Counted from the first letter of the stretch, positions 12,083 to 24,638 are shown. The stretch: 64,000 bases of DNA from Henckelia pumila (GCF_033568475.1 NC_133123.1:130544930-130608929); one strand, 5' to 3'. Numbers and translations are program-made. Notes: a model not told the origin generated them from the sequence alone.

Positions 12083-13141
12083 ATGCCTCCCAGATCGATG
12101 AACAGACGTGGGGGATCTCCACCTACACCTCCACCTCCACCTCCGCAGAACCCTCTAGCAGCATTGGAGCAGGCCAATGCGAATATGATGGCAGGGATTA
12201 CTGCTCTGTTAGAGCAGCAGGCTACTCGCCCTAGGTTGTCCCATGAGGAGGACGTTGCTGAGAGGTTCCAGAAGAAGGGACCCAAGGAGTTTGTTGGCAC
12301 CACCGATCCTTTGGTGGCTGAGGGATGGATTCGATCTCTGGAGTCCATCTTTGATTATATGGGGATCACAGACACCGACAGGGTGAACTGTGCGACGTAC
12401 ATGCTGAGGGGTGACGCAACGCTTTGGTGGGAGGGTGCTGTCAGGGGAGTTCACCTTCCTACACTGACATGGACAGAGTTTAGGCGTATCTTCTACGCCA
12501 AGTACTTCACTGAGGATGTGCGCAGTCGCATGATCCGTGAGTTTATGAGTCTCCGTCAGGGGGACAAGACAGTGGTCGAGTATGTGAGACAGTTCGAGAG
12601 GGGCTGTCACTTTGTGCCTCTGATTTCAGATAGTCCACCAGAGAAGTTGAGGCAGTTTGTGGAGGGTTTGAAGGCGGATATCAAGCATGATGTTCGCATG
12701 GCAGACGTCCTTACTTATGAGTCTGCAGTCAGTAGAGTCTTGCGTTCCGAGGAGGGTCGGAGAGAGATCCAGAGGGAGCAGCAGGGGAAGAGGCAGTTTC
12801 AGGCTGGGTATCAGCGACCATCTTCGCAGCCTCCTGCGAAGAAGCAGTTTACAGGGCCGGCTAAGGGCCCGAATCCACAGCAGAGGCCACAGCAGCAGAG
12901 GCCGCAGCAGCAGAGGGGCGGGGCCCCTAATGCCATAGGTTATCCTACTTGCCCGAAGTGTCAAAAGATGCATTCGGGACCTTGTCTTTTGGGAGCAGGA
13001 GTTTGCTACCACTGTAGGGAGCCAGGGCATCAGATAGCTAACTGCCCGAGGAAAAAAAACACCGCTGGTAGAGTGTTTGTGATGCAGGCCGAGGAGGTAG
13101 ATCCAGACACCTCCTTGATCAACGGTATATCTTACCCCTAG
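12083..13141 (+). CDS. gag: gag, copy 2 (intact)
   Basis: Intact capsid/nucleocapsid frame of about 352 residues from the MPPRS methionine. It has a proline-rich N-terminus, the central retrotransposon gag domain (about residues 60-190), a basic glutamine-rich linker and a cysteine-rich end holding CPKCQ and a CCHC knuckle (CYHC...GHQIANC). The frame is closed by TAG at 13139-13141. That stop lies inside the candidate intron starting at 13125, so this ORF may be the unspliced product and a gag-pol fusion the spliced one. This is the better preserved of the two copies. Confidence 0.9.
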   Translation: MPPRSMNRRGGSPPTPPPPPPQNPLAALEQANANMMAGITALLEQQATRPRLSHEEDVAERFQKKGPKEFVGTTDPLVAEGWIRSLESIFDYMGITDTDRVNCATYMLRGDATLWWEGAVRGVHLPTLTWTEFRRIFYAKYFTEDVRSRMIREFMSLRQGDKTVVEYVRQFERGCHFVPLISDSPPEKLRQFVEGLKADIKHDVRMADVLTYESAVSRVLRSEEGRREIQREQQGKRQFQAGYQRPSSQPPAKKQFTGPAKGPNPQQRPQQQRPQQQRGGAPNAIGYPTCPKCQKMHSGPCLLGAGVCYHCREPGHQIANCPRKKNTAGRVFVMQAEEVDPDTSLINGISYP

Positions 13142-13328
13142 CATTTTAATAATTCTCCTTTGATTAAAATTTCGTCTTTATTTTGGAATTGTTGTTAATT
13201 TGGGTTATTTAACTGTATGTTAGAATATGAAGCATGTCTTACTTGTGATTAGAATTAAGAATTAGTAGTGACTCGTTGGGGAAAAATTTAGTAGTGGTAT
13301 GAAACTGTTGGAAATTTTTTGCGTGCAG
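13125..13328 (+). other. Candidate intron between gag and protease, copy 2
   Basis: GTATAT at 13125 and TGCAG ending at 13328 give the same 204-bp length and position as in copy 1. Excision restores a continuous frame into protease, with Glu instead of Gly at the junction codon. The conserved stop and both conserved splice-like ends in two copies are what the sequence shows; actual splicing is inferred. Confidence 0.5.
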
Positions 13329-16300
13329 AGAGAATTCTAGTTGGAGGCAACTCCACGTTTGCGTTGCTAGATTCAGGGGCTACGCATTCGTTTATCTCCC
13401 TGGAGTTTATCAGGCGGGTAGGCATCACACCTGAGAGTATTGACAGTGGGTATGATGTTACAATGCCGTCAGGGCAGATTATTTCTACCTCGAAGGTTAT
13501 TCGAGGACTGGAGTTGGAGCTGCAGGGACACTCCATTCGAGCAGATGTGGTGGTTTTGCCATTGAGTTGATTCGATTTGATTTTGGGTATGGACTGGTTG
13601 ACAGTCAATGGAGCTTCGATTGATTTTCGTCGGAGATCAGTGTCAGTGAGACCTACAGTAGGCGACCCGTTCACTTTTCATGCATCTCAGAGCAGTGATA
13701 TTCCTCAGGTGATATCTCATATTCAGGCGAGAAAGCTGTTGAGACGGGGTTGCCAGGGGTTCCTAGCCAGTATTGTCACGGCCTCAGAACCATCTAGCAG
13801 ATCTTTGTCAGAGATAGAGGTGATTCGTGACTTTTCGGATGTCTTTCCAGAGGATGTTGCAGGGATTCCACCAGTGAGAGATGTGGAGTTCAGCATCGAG
13901 TTAGTGCCAGACACCGTGCCTATCTCTAAGGCACCGTACAGACTTGCTCCTACCGAGATGAAAGAGTTGAAGGAGCAGATTCAGGAGTTGTTAGAGAAAG
14001 GATTTGTTCGTCCTAGCTTTTCTCCGTGGGGAGCTCCGGTATTATTTGTGAAGAAGAAAGATGGCAGTATGAGACTGTGCATCGATTACCGAGAGCTCAA
14101 CAGGGTCACAGTGAAGAACAAGTATCCACTGCCGAGGATAGAGGATTTATTTGACCAGTTGCAGGGAGCTTCGGTGTTCTCCAAGATCGACCTGCGATCT
14201 GGTTATCATCAGTTGCGTGTTAGAGATGCAGATGTGTCCAAGACTGCTTTCAGGACACGATATGGGCATTACGAGTTCTTAGTGATGCCATTTGGGATGA
14301 CCAATGCTCCAGCGGTTTTCATGGATCTCATGAACCGAGTCTTTCAGCCGTATCTAGATCAGTTCATCATAGTCTTCATTGATGATATCTTGATCTATTC
14401 TAGGAGCATCGAGGAGCATAGACAGCATCTTCAGACAGCCTTGCAGACTTTGAGGGAGCATCGTTTGTATGCCAAGTTCAGCAAGTGCGAGTTTTGGCTT
14501 GAGCAGGTGGCATTTCTTGGCCACATTATTTCGAGAGATGGGATTGCAGTTGATCAGTCGAAGGTTGAGGCAGTGCAGAATTGGGGTATTCCGAAGAATG
14601 CTTCGGAGATTCGCAGTTTCTTGGGTTTGGCAGGATATTATAGGAAGTTCATCAAGGGTTTTTCCTCTATTGCAGTACCCTTGACTTCCTTAACCAAGAA
14701 GAATGCGAATTTTATCTGGAGTTCAGACTGTCAGAGGAGCTTCGATCAGCTGAAGGAAGCACTCACTACTGCACCAGTGTTAGCGGTGACAGTACCACAT
14801 GAGGAGTTAGTGGTGTACACCGATGCGTCTAAACTGGGTTTAGGCGCAGTACTTATGCAGTGTGGCAAGGTTATTGCGTATGCGTCGAGGCAGCTGAAGG
14901 TTCATGAGCAGAATTACCCGACGCATGACTTGGAGTTAGCAGCAGTGGTTTTCGCTTTGAAAATCTGGAGGCACTATCTGTATGGAGAGAAGTGCAAGAT
15001 TTTCAAAGACCACAAGAGTCTCAAGTACTTCTTCACACAGAAGGAGTTGAACATAAGACAGCGCCGATGGTTGGAGTTGGTGAAAGATTATGACTGTGAC
15101 ATTAGCTACCATCCGGGTAAAGCTTATGTAGTAGCAGATGCTTTGAGCCGGAAGTCGTCAGTGGTCTCATGTTTGACCATACAGTTACCACTACAGAGCG
15201 AGATTCAGAGATTTGACTTGGATTGTTATCCGAGTGGTCATGCACCGAGCTTGTTTGTGTTGACGGTGCAGCCATTTCTGCGAGATCGGATTAGGGATGG
15301 ACAGTCTACTGATGAGGAGTTGCAGCGATGGAGACAGAGAGATGAGGCTAGGGGTAACCTCTTGTATACAGTGGTGGATGGTATCGTTCAGTACCGTGGT
15401 AGGATGTGGGTACCGAACGTCGATCAGTTGAGAGCTGAGATTTTAGCAGAGGCTCACACATCTCCGTACTCCATTCACCCCGGAAGTACGAAGATGTACA
15501 AAGATTTGCAGCTATTTTATTGGTGGCCTGGGATGAAGAGTGACATCGGGAGAGTGGTGTCAGAGTGCTTGACTTGTCAGCAAGTCAAGGCAGAGCATCA
15601 GCGTCCAGCAGGACTTCTTAGACCTCTTCCTATTTCGGAATGGAAATGGGAGAATATTACGATGGACTTTGTGGTTGGCTTATCGAGGAGTGCCAGAGGT
15701 TGCACAGCGATTTGGGTGATTGTGGATAGACTCACCAAGTCAGCTCATTTCTTGCCGGTGAGGACTACTTATTCTTTGACACAGTATGCAGAGCTTTACA
15801 TCAGAGAGATTGTTAGACTGCATGGCATACCAGTGTCTATTGTGTCAGACAGAGATCCGAGATTCACATCTGCGTTTTGGAAGAGTCTGCACACAGCTTT
15901 GCGGACTAGGCTTTTGTTCAGCACAGCATTCCATCCCCAGACAGATGGTCAGTCGGAGAGGGTGATCCAGGTTCTCGAGGATCTTCTGAGAGCTTGTGTC
16001 ATTGATTTTCGGGGCTCTTGGGAGACTAGACTGCCATTAGTGGAGTTTACCTATAACAACAGTTTTCAGTCGTCTATAGGTATGGCTCCTTATGCAGCAT
16101 TGTACGGGAGGAGATGCAGATCTCCTGTGCATTGGGATGAGGTTGGTGAGCGGATTTTACTGGGTCCTGAGATTGTGCAGCAGACAGCTGACATTGTGAC
16201 TCAGATTCGAGATCGGATGAGGACTTCTCAGAGTCGTCAGAAGAGTTATGCAGATGCCAGACGACGAGATTTGGAGTTCGCTGTAGGTGATCACGTATTC

Positions 16301-16702
16301 CTGAAGGTGTCACCTATGAAGGGAGTAGTGCGTTTTGGCCGGAGAGGCAAGCTTAATCCGAGGTATATAGGGCCATTCGAGATCTTGGAGAGAGTTGGCA
16401 CGTTGGCCTACCGTTTAGCTTTACCACCAGGGCTAGCGGCAGTGCACAACGTTTTCCATGTATCCATGCTTCGGAGATATGTCTCTAACCCGTCGCATGT
16501 GTTGGATTTCGAGCCCTTGAAGTTGCCACCAGATCTAGTGTATGAGGAGAGGCCAGTGCGGATCTTGGCTAGGGAGAAGCGGAGGCTTAGGACGCGGGTC
16601 ATACCGATGGTCAGAGTCCAGTGGCTGAATCACTCAGAGGAGGAAGCTACTTGGGAGACCGAGGCAGACATGAGGACTCGCTACCCGGAGTTGTTCGGGT
16701 AA
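13329..16702 (+). pseudogene. pol: pol, copy 2 (one internal TGA)
   Basis: Same domain order and same length (3374 bp) as copy 1: protease, reverse transcriptase (FIDDILIYS near 14377-14403), RNase H with the catalytic VVYTDAS (copy 1 has Ile in place of Thr), integrase HHCC and core, and a chromodomain-like tail. The only lesion is TGA at 13568-13570, where copy 1 has GGA (Gly), about 70 residues into protease. From 13577 the frame is open for 1041 codons. The lesions of the two copies do not coincide, so they arose independently after the duplication. Confidence 0.9.
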
Positions 16703-16748
16703 GTACTTTAAATTTCGAGGACGAAATTCAATTTAAGGTGGGGAGAAT

Positions 16749-19390
16749 TGTAACACCCGGTATTTTAAATACGTAAATCCGTATGCATAATTAGGGTATT
16801 TAATTATTTAAATTTGTGATTTATGGGTTAAATAATTATGTGAATTATTTGTGCATGATTTAATTTATTTTTAAGCATTTAACCCATAATTATGATTTTT
16901 ATGATTTTTAGTATTTTAATTATTTTATCGCGTAGACGGGACCGTGGACGGACGAGATGACAACTTTCTAGCCAATTTATTCCATGAGCATTTTTAGAGC
17001 CCAAAAATATTATTTTGAGTTTTATTGCCTCAAAATTTTTAGTATTTAATTTTATATAATTTTAGGAGTCCATTTTTATCCAAATTTAGTCATTTTAATG
17101 ACTTTTAATTATTTTTAAAATTCCCTAAACTTGTAATTTCGGGATTTTTATATTTTTAACTTAAGTTATCAGATTTTAACTTTTATTTGAAGTTTTAAAA
17201 TTCTATATTTTATATTTAAAACTTTTAATTATCATAAAACCTATTTTAATTAAATTAAAAACTCTAACCTAATCTACCCAAAACCCCACGTTTCTTTCCA
17301 TCAGCCGCATCACCCCATCTCCATCATCTTCCTCGTCGATCCAGCAGCCGAGGGAGGACCCCATAGCCGATTTTCTTCAAAGTTTCAAGGTTTTTCGTCG
17401 TCCCGTCGTCTCGGAATCGTCCCACGCTCGTTTTTCTCTTCAAACTTCGGTGCTAGGCATGTTTTTATTCTACTTTTTCGTAAAATATCAGTGAATATTA
17501 TGTGTGCGTGGTGTATGCGTGATTTGTTCTTGAAAATTTTCAGAAATTTATTTGAGTTTGTTCTTGGTGCTCGATTTGATGTATTATCCATTCATGCTCA
17601 CGCTTCTTCATTCCATGGCACGTCTAGCTGCTGGCCGAGGGTCTAGAGGGGGTGTTGGTGTGGCCTGGACTCAAATGGCTCGAGTGGTTCGAGCCAAACG
17701 AGCCCAGGAGAGACGTAAAGGCGGACTGCACCTCTATGTGCGCAGACTAGGGTTTTGGGTTTGAGGCTTCGAGTTGGGTCCTGTGGGGTGCATGGGCCGG
17801 GGTCAGGGGCCAGGTTCAATCCGCCCAGACGTGGGCTACGTCTGGGCGGCGGCGCTCCGGCCAGGGGCGATCGGAGCAGGCTGGCAACAGCCACGGAGTG
17901 GCTGCTGCTCACGGCCGCCGCCGAGAAGGGATAGGGCGACGGGTCCTAGGGTTTTCAGTTGGGTCCGGGTCGGGTCAGTAGGGTAGTGGGTCGGGTTAAG
18001 TTGGTCCGGGTCCGGGTTGGTGGGCCGGGCTCGAGTCTTTTTATTTTTAAAGTATTTTATGAATTAATTGGTTTTTGGGCCAATTAATTAGAAATAAAAT
18101 TATTTGGACTCCCAAATAATTTTATTTGGGCTTTAAAAATTTTAATTAAGTTAGTCCATTAATTTTATGGGCTTTTGAGCCCATGAAAGTTATTGGGCCA
18201 GTCTTTGGGCTTTTGGGCCCATTGGGCCGGTTTAAGTTGTTTTTGGGCCTAGAATGTTTTATGGGCTTTAAATTATTTTAATTGGGCTTAGAATAATTTT
18301 ATTGGGCTTAAGTATGTGATTGGGCCAGATTTAAGTAATTGGGCTTGAGTGTTAGGGCCAGCAGTCCAGTACAATCCATGAAAAATTTGCATGTGTCCGG
18401 ATTATATATTTAATTATTTTTATGCATTGAAGTTTTTTTAATATTTATATGTTAGTAAGAAATTAAATTAAATATATATGAAGGACACACAATTTTATTT
18501 AAGTACATGCATTCATGAAATAATTTTATGCATAATTAAATGTTTAAGGTTGAGCAATAATAAAATATTTTATGTTGGAAGTTGAAATAGTGTGACAATT
18601 TAAGAGGGATTCGTTCCCATATGTGAACTATTGAAGGGCAGTTTACTGCCAATTTAAGAGGTGATTCGTCACCGCCACGTACGTTGGTTTTCACGCTGAT
18701 CAGTATTTAATGTATGATTTAAGGTTACACTACGGATACAACCATGTGATGTTAGAAATTTAACTGCTCAACAATGTTTATGTATTATGTTATTTAAGTT
18801 AATTTATGTTATGTTTATGTCGTGATATTTTTAAGCATGCTCATTTATGTATATGTTATGTATTAGTATCAAAGTGATTTAAATTATTTTAAACCCTTGT
18901 TATGTTAGCATGTTGGGCCTCTAGGCTCACTACACTGGTATGGTGCAGGTGAGTTCGTAGAGGAGGATGTAGCTCTTACCGGCGGCGAGGACCTATGAGC
19001 GGACATGCAGTGACCCCGTGACCGTGATAGATGTCTGAGTCACACTGCATGTTTTAATTATGTCAGCATGTTACACTTTTTAATTATTTTTCAGTGGTTG
19101 TGGTTTTGAATATTTTCAGTGCATGCAAATTTTACATCATTTTTCTTATGCAGTATTTTTAATTAAATATTTGAATCAGATATTTATTTTATTTAAAGAA
19201 TGCAATTTTTTATTTAAGTTATTTATTTTAGTCATTTATTTAAGTTATTTATTTGTTTTATTTTAAATCTTTTATTCTGTGCATGTATGTATGGGCATAT
19301 ATGTGCATATTTTTTTAGTAAGTATATATATAAAAAAAAAAAATTCCGCATATTTATTTATTTAATAATTATAGAGTTAGGGTCGTTTCA
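16749..19390 (+). repeat. LTR3 (2642 bp)
   Basis: Right-hand LTR, starting TGTAACAC and ending GTCGTTTCA, followed at once by the second TAAAG. No primer site follows it, which confirms this is the outer end. Its purine tract lies at about 16734-16748. Confidence 0.9.
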
Positions 19391-19395
19391 TAAAG
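19391..19395. repeat. Right target-site duplication TAAAG
   Basis: Exact match to 1733-1737. Confidence 0.9.
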
Positions 19396-20243
19396 TCAAG
19401 ATACTCCATAAAAAATGTTCTTATCAAGTCATCATGCACGAAGAAAGACATAAAGATGGAGTACAGACTTCTTGTTGATATTGTAGCAAAGTCTCTTTGT
19501 GCTAACACGTGTTCGTTTAATACCATCACAGTGGAAAAGCAGCTATACCATCACCGTGGAAAAGCTAGCTGCATGTGATGGCTGCTATCACTGCTGGGAT
19601 CAAGATCAACTTGTCTGAAATTTTGTTCAAGAATCTCACTTCTATGATCACCATCCCTAATATCCAATCTCAATGGGTTCATGGTCCAAATCAGTTGTAT
19701 TTTGAAAATTTTTGGCATTCAGCTATGTGCTACTTCAACTTTTCATGTGCACAAGATTTTGAATGAGATATCTAATGTAGCTTACTGGACCAAGAATCTA
19801 TATATCACCAACGGATGGCTTGGTTATCAAGACAAAATCAAGTCCAACCAAGGAACCAGCTTAGAAGAAGCATACCAAACCTCCTAAGATAACCCGTCAC
19901 CCAAAGAAAAAGATATCCAAGCTGGTCAAGCATATGATCACTCCACCAATTTAGCTCCCCGCTATTCCATCTATTCCAATCTCCACGATATGATCTGGGA
20001 ATTGTGATAACGGGGAAAGATATGATCAAAACGGATTCTGGATTGGAGCAGTTCAAAATCAAAGGAAAGGAAATGACAACTATGGATCCTTCCACCCAAA
20101 CTACAATTAACCTGGCTCTCCAAGAGGTTGAAAACCAGATGAAATATTTTAAATGGGCGAAGTACGTGAGAGTTTTACTTTTAGCATTTCAAAACTCAAA
20201 TTTCTACAAAGTTTTGCTACACAAGAAAACCATTTTGAACTGA
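19396..20243 (+). pseudogene. 3' part of the gag-like remnant
   Basis: Continues in frame from 1737 once the tandem element and one TAAAG are disregarded: a lysine-rich stretch, then MEYRLLVDIVAKSLCAN, then a segment with AAITAGIKIN and VQISCILKIFGIQL spread over several frames. It is broken by a tandem duplication of about 26 bp near 19530-19580 (unit core CCATCACAGTGGAAAAG), stops and frameshifts. The pattern resembles repetitive gag-like/aORF-like proteins of Lamiales retroelements. I recognise it by similarity in memory only. Confidence 0.55.
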
Positions 20244-20519
20244 TCCATATTCCATCTGACATTCGATCTGATGCACTCAAGGATTGCTCAAAAATATTCT
20301 CATTAAAGACAAAGGATTAAAAGAGTCGTCGATTTCCATATTTACTATAGTCCAAATAGCCTCTGAGCCACTGCACCTTTTTTTGGGAAAAAGACAAAGA
20401 CACGTGACAAGCTCTGCTTTAATGTCGTTTATTTTGGGACAAGTTTTCACAGGCTATTTTACGGACGTTGGACACTTGCTTACGTATCAAGTGATTAGTA
20501 GTGTATCAGGGTAGAATAA

Positions 20520-22290
20520 CAACTAAAGGGATTTAAAAACTGGAAAATTTAGACATAAAAAGTATAACACATCAAATTTTTTTTATCAAATTTTATTTAA
20601 GTAGTTTTTAAATAAAAACCATAAAAATAAAAATAAAAACAAATTAGATATTGGAAACCAAGTCACGTGACATATATTTAATTTATTTAAATATATAATT
20701 ATTTTATTTAAGTAATTTATAAAGGTAACCAAAAAAATGTTGGTTGCATTAATTTTTTTTTAAATTTTAAACACATTATAGTTTTAGTCAACGCAACAAA
20801 TAAAATAATTATAAATTCAAAAAAATTATAAAATCTAAAAAAAGACATAAAAAATGATATTCTATCATGTTTTTGAAAAATTTATGAAAAAATAATGTAT
20901 ACAAAACAAGAATGTTTAAGTAAATTCATAATTAGAACTCAAATAGTGTGTAAACTACAATGATATATAAATTAATTCTAATTATAACTCATATTTATAA
21001 TATTAATAATAAATAATAGATTAACAAAAAAATAATTTGTAAAAAAGAAAGATATTTAAGTTAATTCACAATTGTCACACATACATTTATATTAGTAATA
21101 AAATAGATAATAGATAGATAATAACAAAAATAAAGTACATTATGCAACTTTTGTATTTTAAGTAACCATATACTATATCTTATAAGATTAATAGAAAATT
21201 AGTGTGTATTAAATAAGTTAAAAATATTTTTTAGGAAAAAATCAAATAAGAGAAGAAGTAAATAAAAAATATTAGATGCACAAAATATGAAAAGACACCA
21301 CAGAAAAATAGTGTGTAAAAAACAAAAAATATTTGAGTTAATTCACAATTTTTTCTCATATATTTATAATAATAATAGATAATAGAATATATAATAGATA
21401 AATTAATTAAAAAAAGTAAAGTACGATATGAAATTTTGTATATATAGTATCCATATACTATCTTGTAAGATAAGAAAAATTATTATTATTATTAGTACTC
21501 CACGTACTTGTTCATAGGTGAAATATTATATAATCGGATAAAATAAATTAGAACATATGCTAAAAAAATATGTTAAAAATAGTAATAGTATTTTTACTTT
21601 TTAATTTGAAAAAGTGAGTGGTATAATTTTGAAATAAATATGTTAATTGAAGAGTCAAATTAATAAAAAAAAAATTAAAAAAACACATTGATTATATAAT
21701 TATATAATAATGGTAATAATAGAATAGATAATATATAAATTAATTATAAAAAAAGTAAAGTAGGATATGAAATTTTGTATTTATAGTATTCATATACTAC
21801 TTGTAAGATAAGAAATTTTTTTAATTATTATTATTATTAATATTCCACGTACTTGTTCATAGGTGAAATATTATATAATCGGATAACATAAATTAGAACG
21901 CATGGTAAAAAATATGTTAAAAATAGTAATAGTATTTTTACTTTTTTATTTGAAAAAATGAATAGTATAATTTTGAAATAAACGAGTAAATTGAAGAGTC
22001 AAATAAATAAATAATTAAAAAAAACACATTGCTTATATAATTATATAATAATGGAAAATTTAATCATGTAAATTCACAATTGACACACATATTTATATAT
22101 GTAATATATAATATATAGATTATTTGAAAAAGTGAATGATATAATTTGAAATAAATGAGTTAATTGAAGAGTCAAATGAATAAATAATTAAAAGAACACA
22201 TTGATTATATAATAATAAAAAGAATAACCATGTAAATTCACAATTGAACTCACATATGTAATAGATAATAGATAATAGATTACAAAATTA
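20520..22290. repeat. AT-rich DNA with diverged ~340-bp tandem repeats
   Basis: No gene is seen. Two well matched units start near 21421 and 21761 (both begin GATATGAAATTTTGTAT and share CCACGTACTTGTTCATAGG and TATATAATCGGATAA). Partial, more diverged units lie near 21134 and 22120-22240. The period is about 340 bp. Confidence 0.6.
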
Positions 22291-22543
22291 TTTATTTATC
22301 GTGATTTTAAAATAAACTTGTGTAACCATAAGTACGACATTCATTTTCCAAATAATATTTTTCTTTCCGCAAATGTTGAGTGTAAAAAGAGAGCAGTGTG
22401 GTAATAAATACAACCCTTTTTGCAGAAACTGCAAGACAAAACATATTACATGTATCATGGCAAGACAAAGAAAAGTGTGAAAGAATGTTTGAAAGAATCT
22501 TGGAGACAATGGTAAGAATGTACAGAGATGATGGCCTCTGGTG

Positions 22544-24638
22544 TTATTCATTTTCTTCCAGCATAAAGTTGCTGCGTCCAATTCGGTTCACATGTTCATC
22601 TCTCATTTTTTGCATCTCCAACCAATAGTCAGGCTCCTCCAGCAAGCGCAATATCTGCCAATTCAAAAAAATAAACTATAGCAGCTTTTGATTGATATAC
22701 ATATAGAAATTTCATTTCAGCTGAATGTTACTGTTTTCATTGCGGGTCTTCTGGAAGATGAATGCAAGAGACAAAGGCGAGCCACGGTCATCATTACTTT
22801 CATCTCATCCTCGTCGTGTTCTCCGTGAAGGTTTGGATCGATTAGCCGTTCAGATAGGCCGCTGTTGAGTAGAGATCTTGCCTGCATATATTGCATTGGT
22901 GTTCTTAGACATCATCCAGAAAACAAGAGGATTGGATCAACATGAACTCAGTTTTTGTTACCCATAGTACTAGGCATTCTTGATTAGAGTCAGGGCTTGT
23001 GCGAATGGCCTCATTTCCTGTGATTAGTTCCAATATCACAACCCCATAAGAGTATACATCGATCTTTTCGTCAACTTTGCCGTACATAACGTACTCGGGT
23101 GCCTGGTATCCAAATGATCCACTCATATAAGCTGGCATTATGTAGTCAGGAATTGATTCTTCGGTTTGAAGATCATCCGCCGCTGCAGCTCCAAATTCTG
23201 ATAGCTGAAAGTGTTTTTAAAAGAAAAATCATAATCTGAGATAAAGCAGGTTTTAGTCCTTAGAATCTTGGTTGTCAGTTGCAGCAACTCCAATAGCCTT
23301 CCTTAATCATACATTCGAATGCAGCTCGAACAGAACAGAACTTACCTGTGGTTCACAGTCTTCAGAGAGGAGAATATTAGATGACTTCAAATCTCTGTGA
23401 ATTATGGGAGGATAACTTGAATGGAGATACTCTAATGCCTTGGCGACTCCAACCGCGACTTTCATCCTCTCCCTCCAAATCAGCTGTTTGAGCCTTTGCT
23501 TCAGACTGGAATCCACCGAGTCGTAAACAATTGCAAACACTTCTGCACAGCAGCAATATCCAAGAAGTTGGACTATGTTCTCATGTTTGAATCCACTCAG
23601 CATTTCTAGTTCTCTACAGATGATCTTTTCAGAATCTTGAGAGGCCTTGATCACCGTGATTACCGCGGCAAACCCATTGTGGAGATCGCCTTGGTATACT
23701 TGAGTACTCTCCCGTTCTTCGATCAAAGTATCCGGACTGAAACTTTTTGTTGCGCAGCTGAGTTCTTCATAGGTAAATCGACTGATGTGCCCATTCATTT
23801 CTAACAAAGCCACTCTCTGGAAGAATTTCGGGGAAAAACGATCGTGCTGATGATTCTTCTTCGTAGCAGCAAGTTCTGATGATGGAGATGTCCAGGATGT
23901 AGGCATGGAGAAAAACTTTCTGAACTGAGGTCTGGTTTCAGGCTTGCCACAGCAGTAGGAAGCAGATACCGGGGATGACAAGGAAGATCGAAGAACCCTG
24001 TTAGTCGAGCCTTGTTGCGAAGTCCCCGCGATCTGAAGAAGGACTTTCCCTCCATTATCCATTACCAATAGGTCACAAGTGGGAGGCAATGCTCTCAAGA
24101 ATCCAGCGATGACCGAATCTTCCGTGCTGCAGAGGAGTATAAAAGCAGAGTCAGAAATCGCTCTCTTGTAGTTAAAAAAGTGATGGATCCACATTTTTTT
24201 ACCATTGACTACTGCATCCTATTGCAAGAATGGTTGCGAAATTCATTCGAACTAGGTGGGCTAGTTCAGTAATGTAGCAGCTTCCAGCACAAATCTTTAC
24301 TTCAAAATCCACCTGAAAACATCAGCAGCAACAACAACAACAATAATAAAAAGAGAATCTCCAAGTCGATAACAAAGTATAGAAGGCATTACAACCTGCT
24401 TAGATTTACAGATGTCTTCGTGGATGTGGAACGTATTGGGATCGAACGTGTCATCGGACTGCTGGACATGAACAGCAAGAACACTATCCCCACTGGCAAC
24501 TACCAAATTCAGCAACCGAAGCAGCATCTCCCTGCTGCAATTATCATGCTTCAAACCAATGATGACGGTCTTTTTCTTCCGCGGCCTTGCTCCTCGGCGT
24601 GAGAAAATCCCGCCACTCCTCCTAGGATTCTCATCCAT
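22544..24638 (-). CDS. USP-domain receptor-like cytoplasmic kinase, probable pseudokinase
   Basis: Six-exon gene read right to left: 24638-24396, 24312-24203, 24126-23346, 23204-22962, 22881-22732 and 22654-22544. All junctions are GT/AG and phases agree, giving 545 residues. The N-terminus is a universal-stress-like (adenine nucleotide alpha hydrolase-like) domain (about 20-150). A serine-rich linker leads to a kinase domain from about 233. The family is the plant group with both domains. Retained residues are HRDLKSSN (361-368), APE (413-415) and the IDVYSYGVV segment. The glycine loop is degraded (IEEREST, 253-259), the beta-3 position reads AVIT with Thr275 instead of Lys, and DFG is EFG (381-383). 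It is therefore likely to bind or scaffold rather than phosphorylate. Lys278 might substitute. Exon ends are predicted by eye. Confidence 0.82.

Larger units (their letters stand above)
1733..19395 (+). mobile_element. Tandem Ty3 chromovirus, LTR-internal-LTR-internal-LTR (Tekay/Del-like)
   Basis: Three LTRs start TGTAACAC and end GTCGTTTCA (1738-4381, 9233-11896, 16749-19390). They enclose two complete internal regions, so the array repeats with a period of about 7.5 kb. One 5-bp duplication, TAAAG, flanks the whole array (1733-1737 and 19391-19395), and neither internal junction has one. Each internal region has an initiator-tRNA-Met-like primer site just after the LTR (TGGTATCAAAGC), gag with a CCHC knuckle, protease, reverse transcriptase, RNase H, integrase and a chromodomain-like tail, then a purine tract (AAGGTGGGGAGAAT) directly before the next LTR. 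LTRs over 2 kb plus the chromo-like C-terminus fit the Tekay/Del clade. Unequal recombination between LTRs after one insertion is the simplest origin. Confidence 0.93.

Noticed and set aside
13319..13570. Separate small protease gene in copy 2
   Set aside because: It is the N-terminal part of pol cut off by the TGA at 13568; it starts at a non-ATG codon upstream of the splice acceptor.
24297..24380. Extension of kinase exon 1 as one open frame to 24297
   Set aside because: The GT donor at 24395 joins in frame to exon 2, whose sequence continues the USP domain; the read-through sequence is low-complexity intron.
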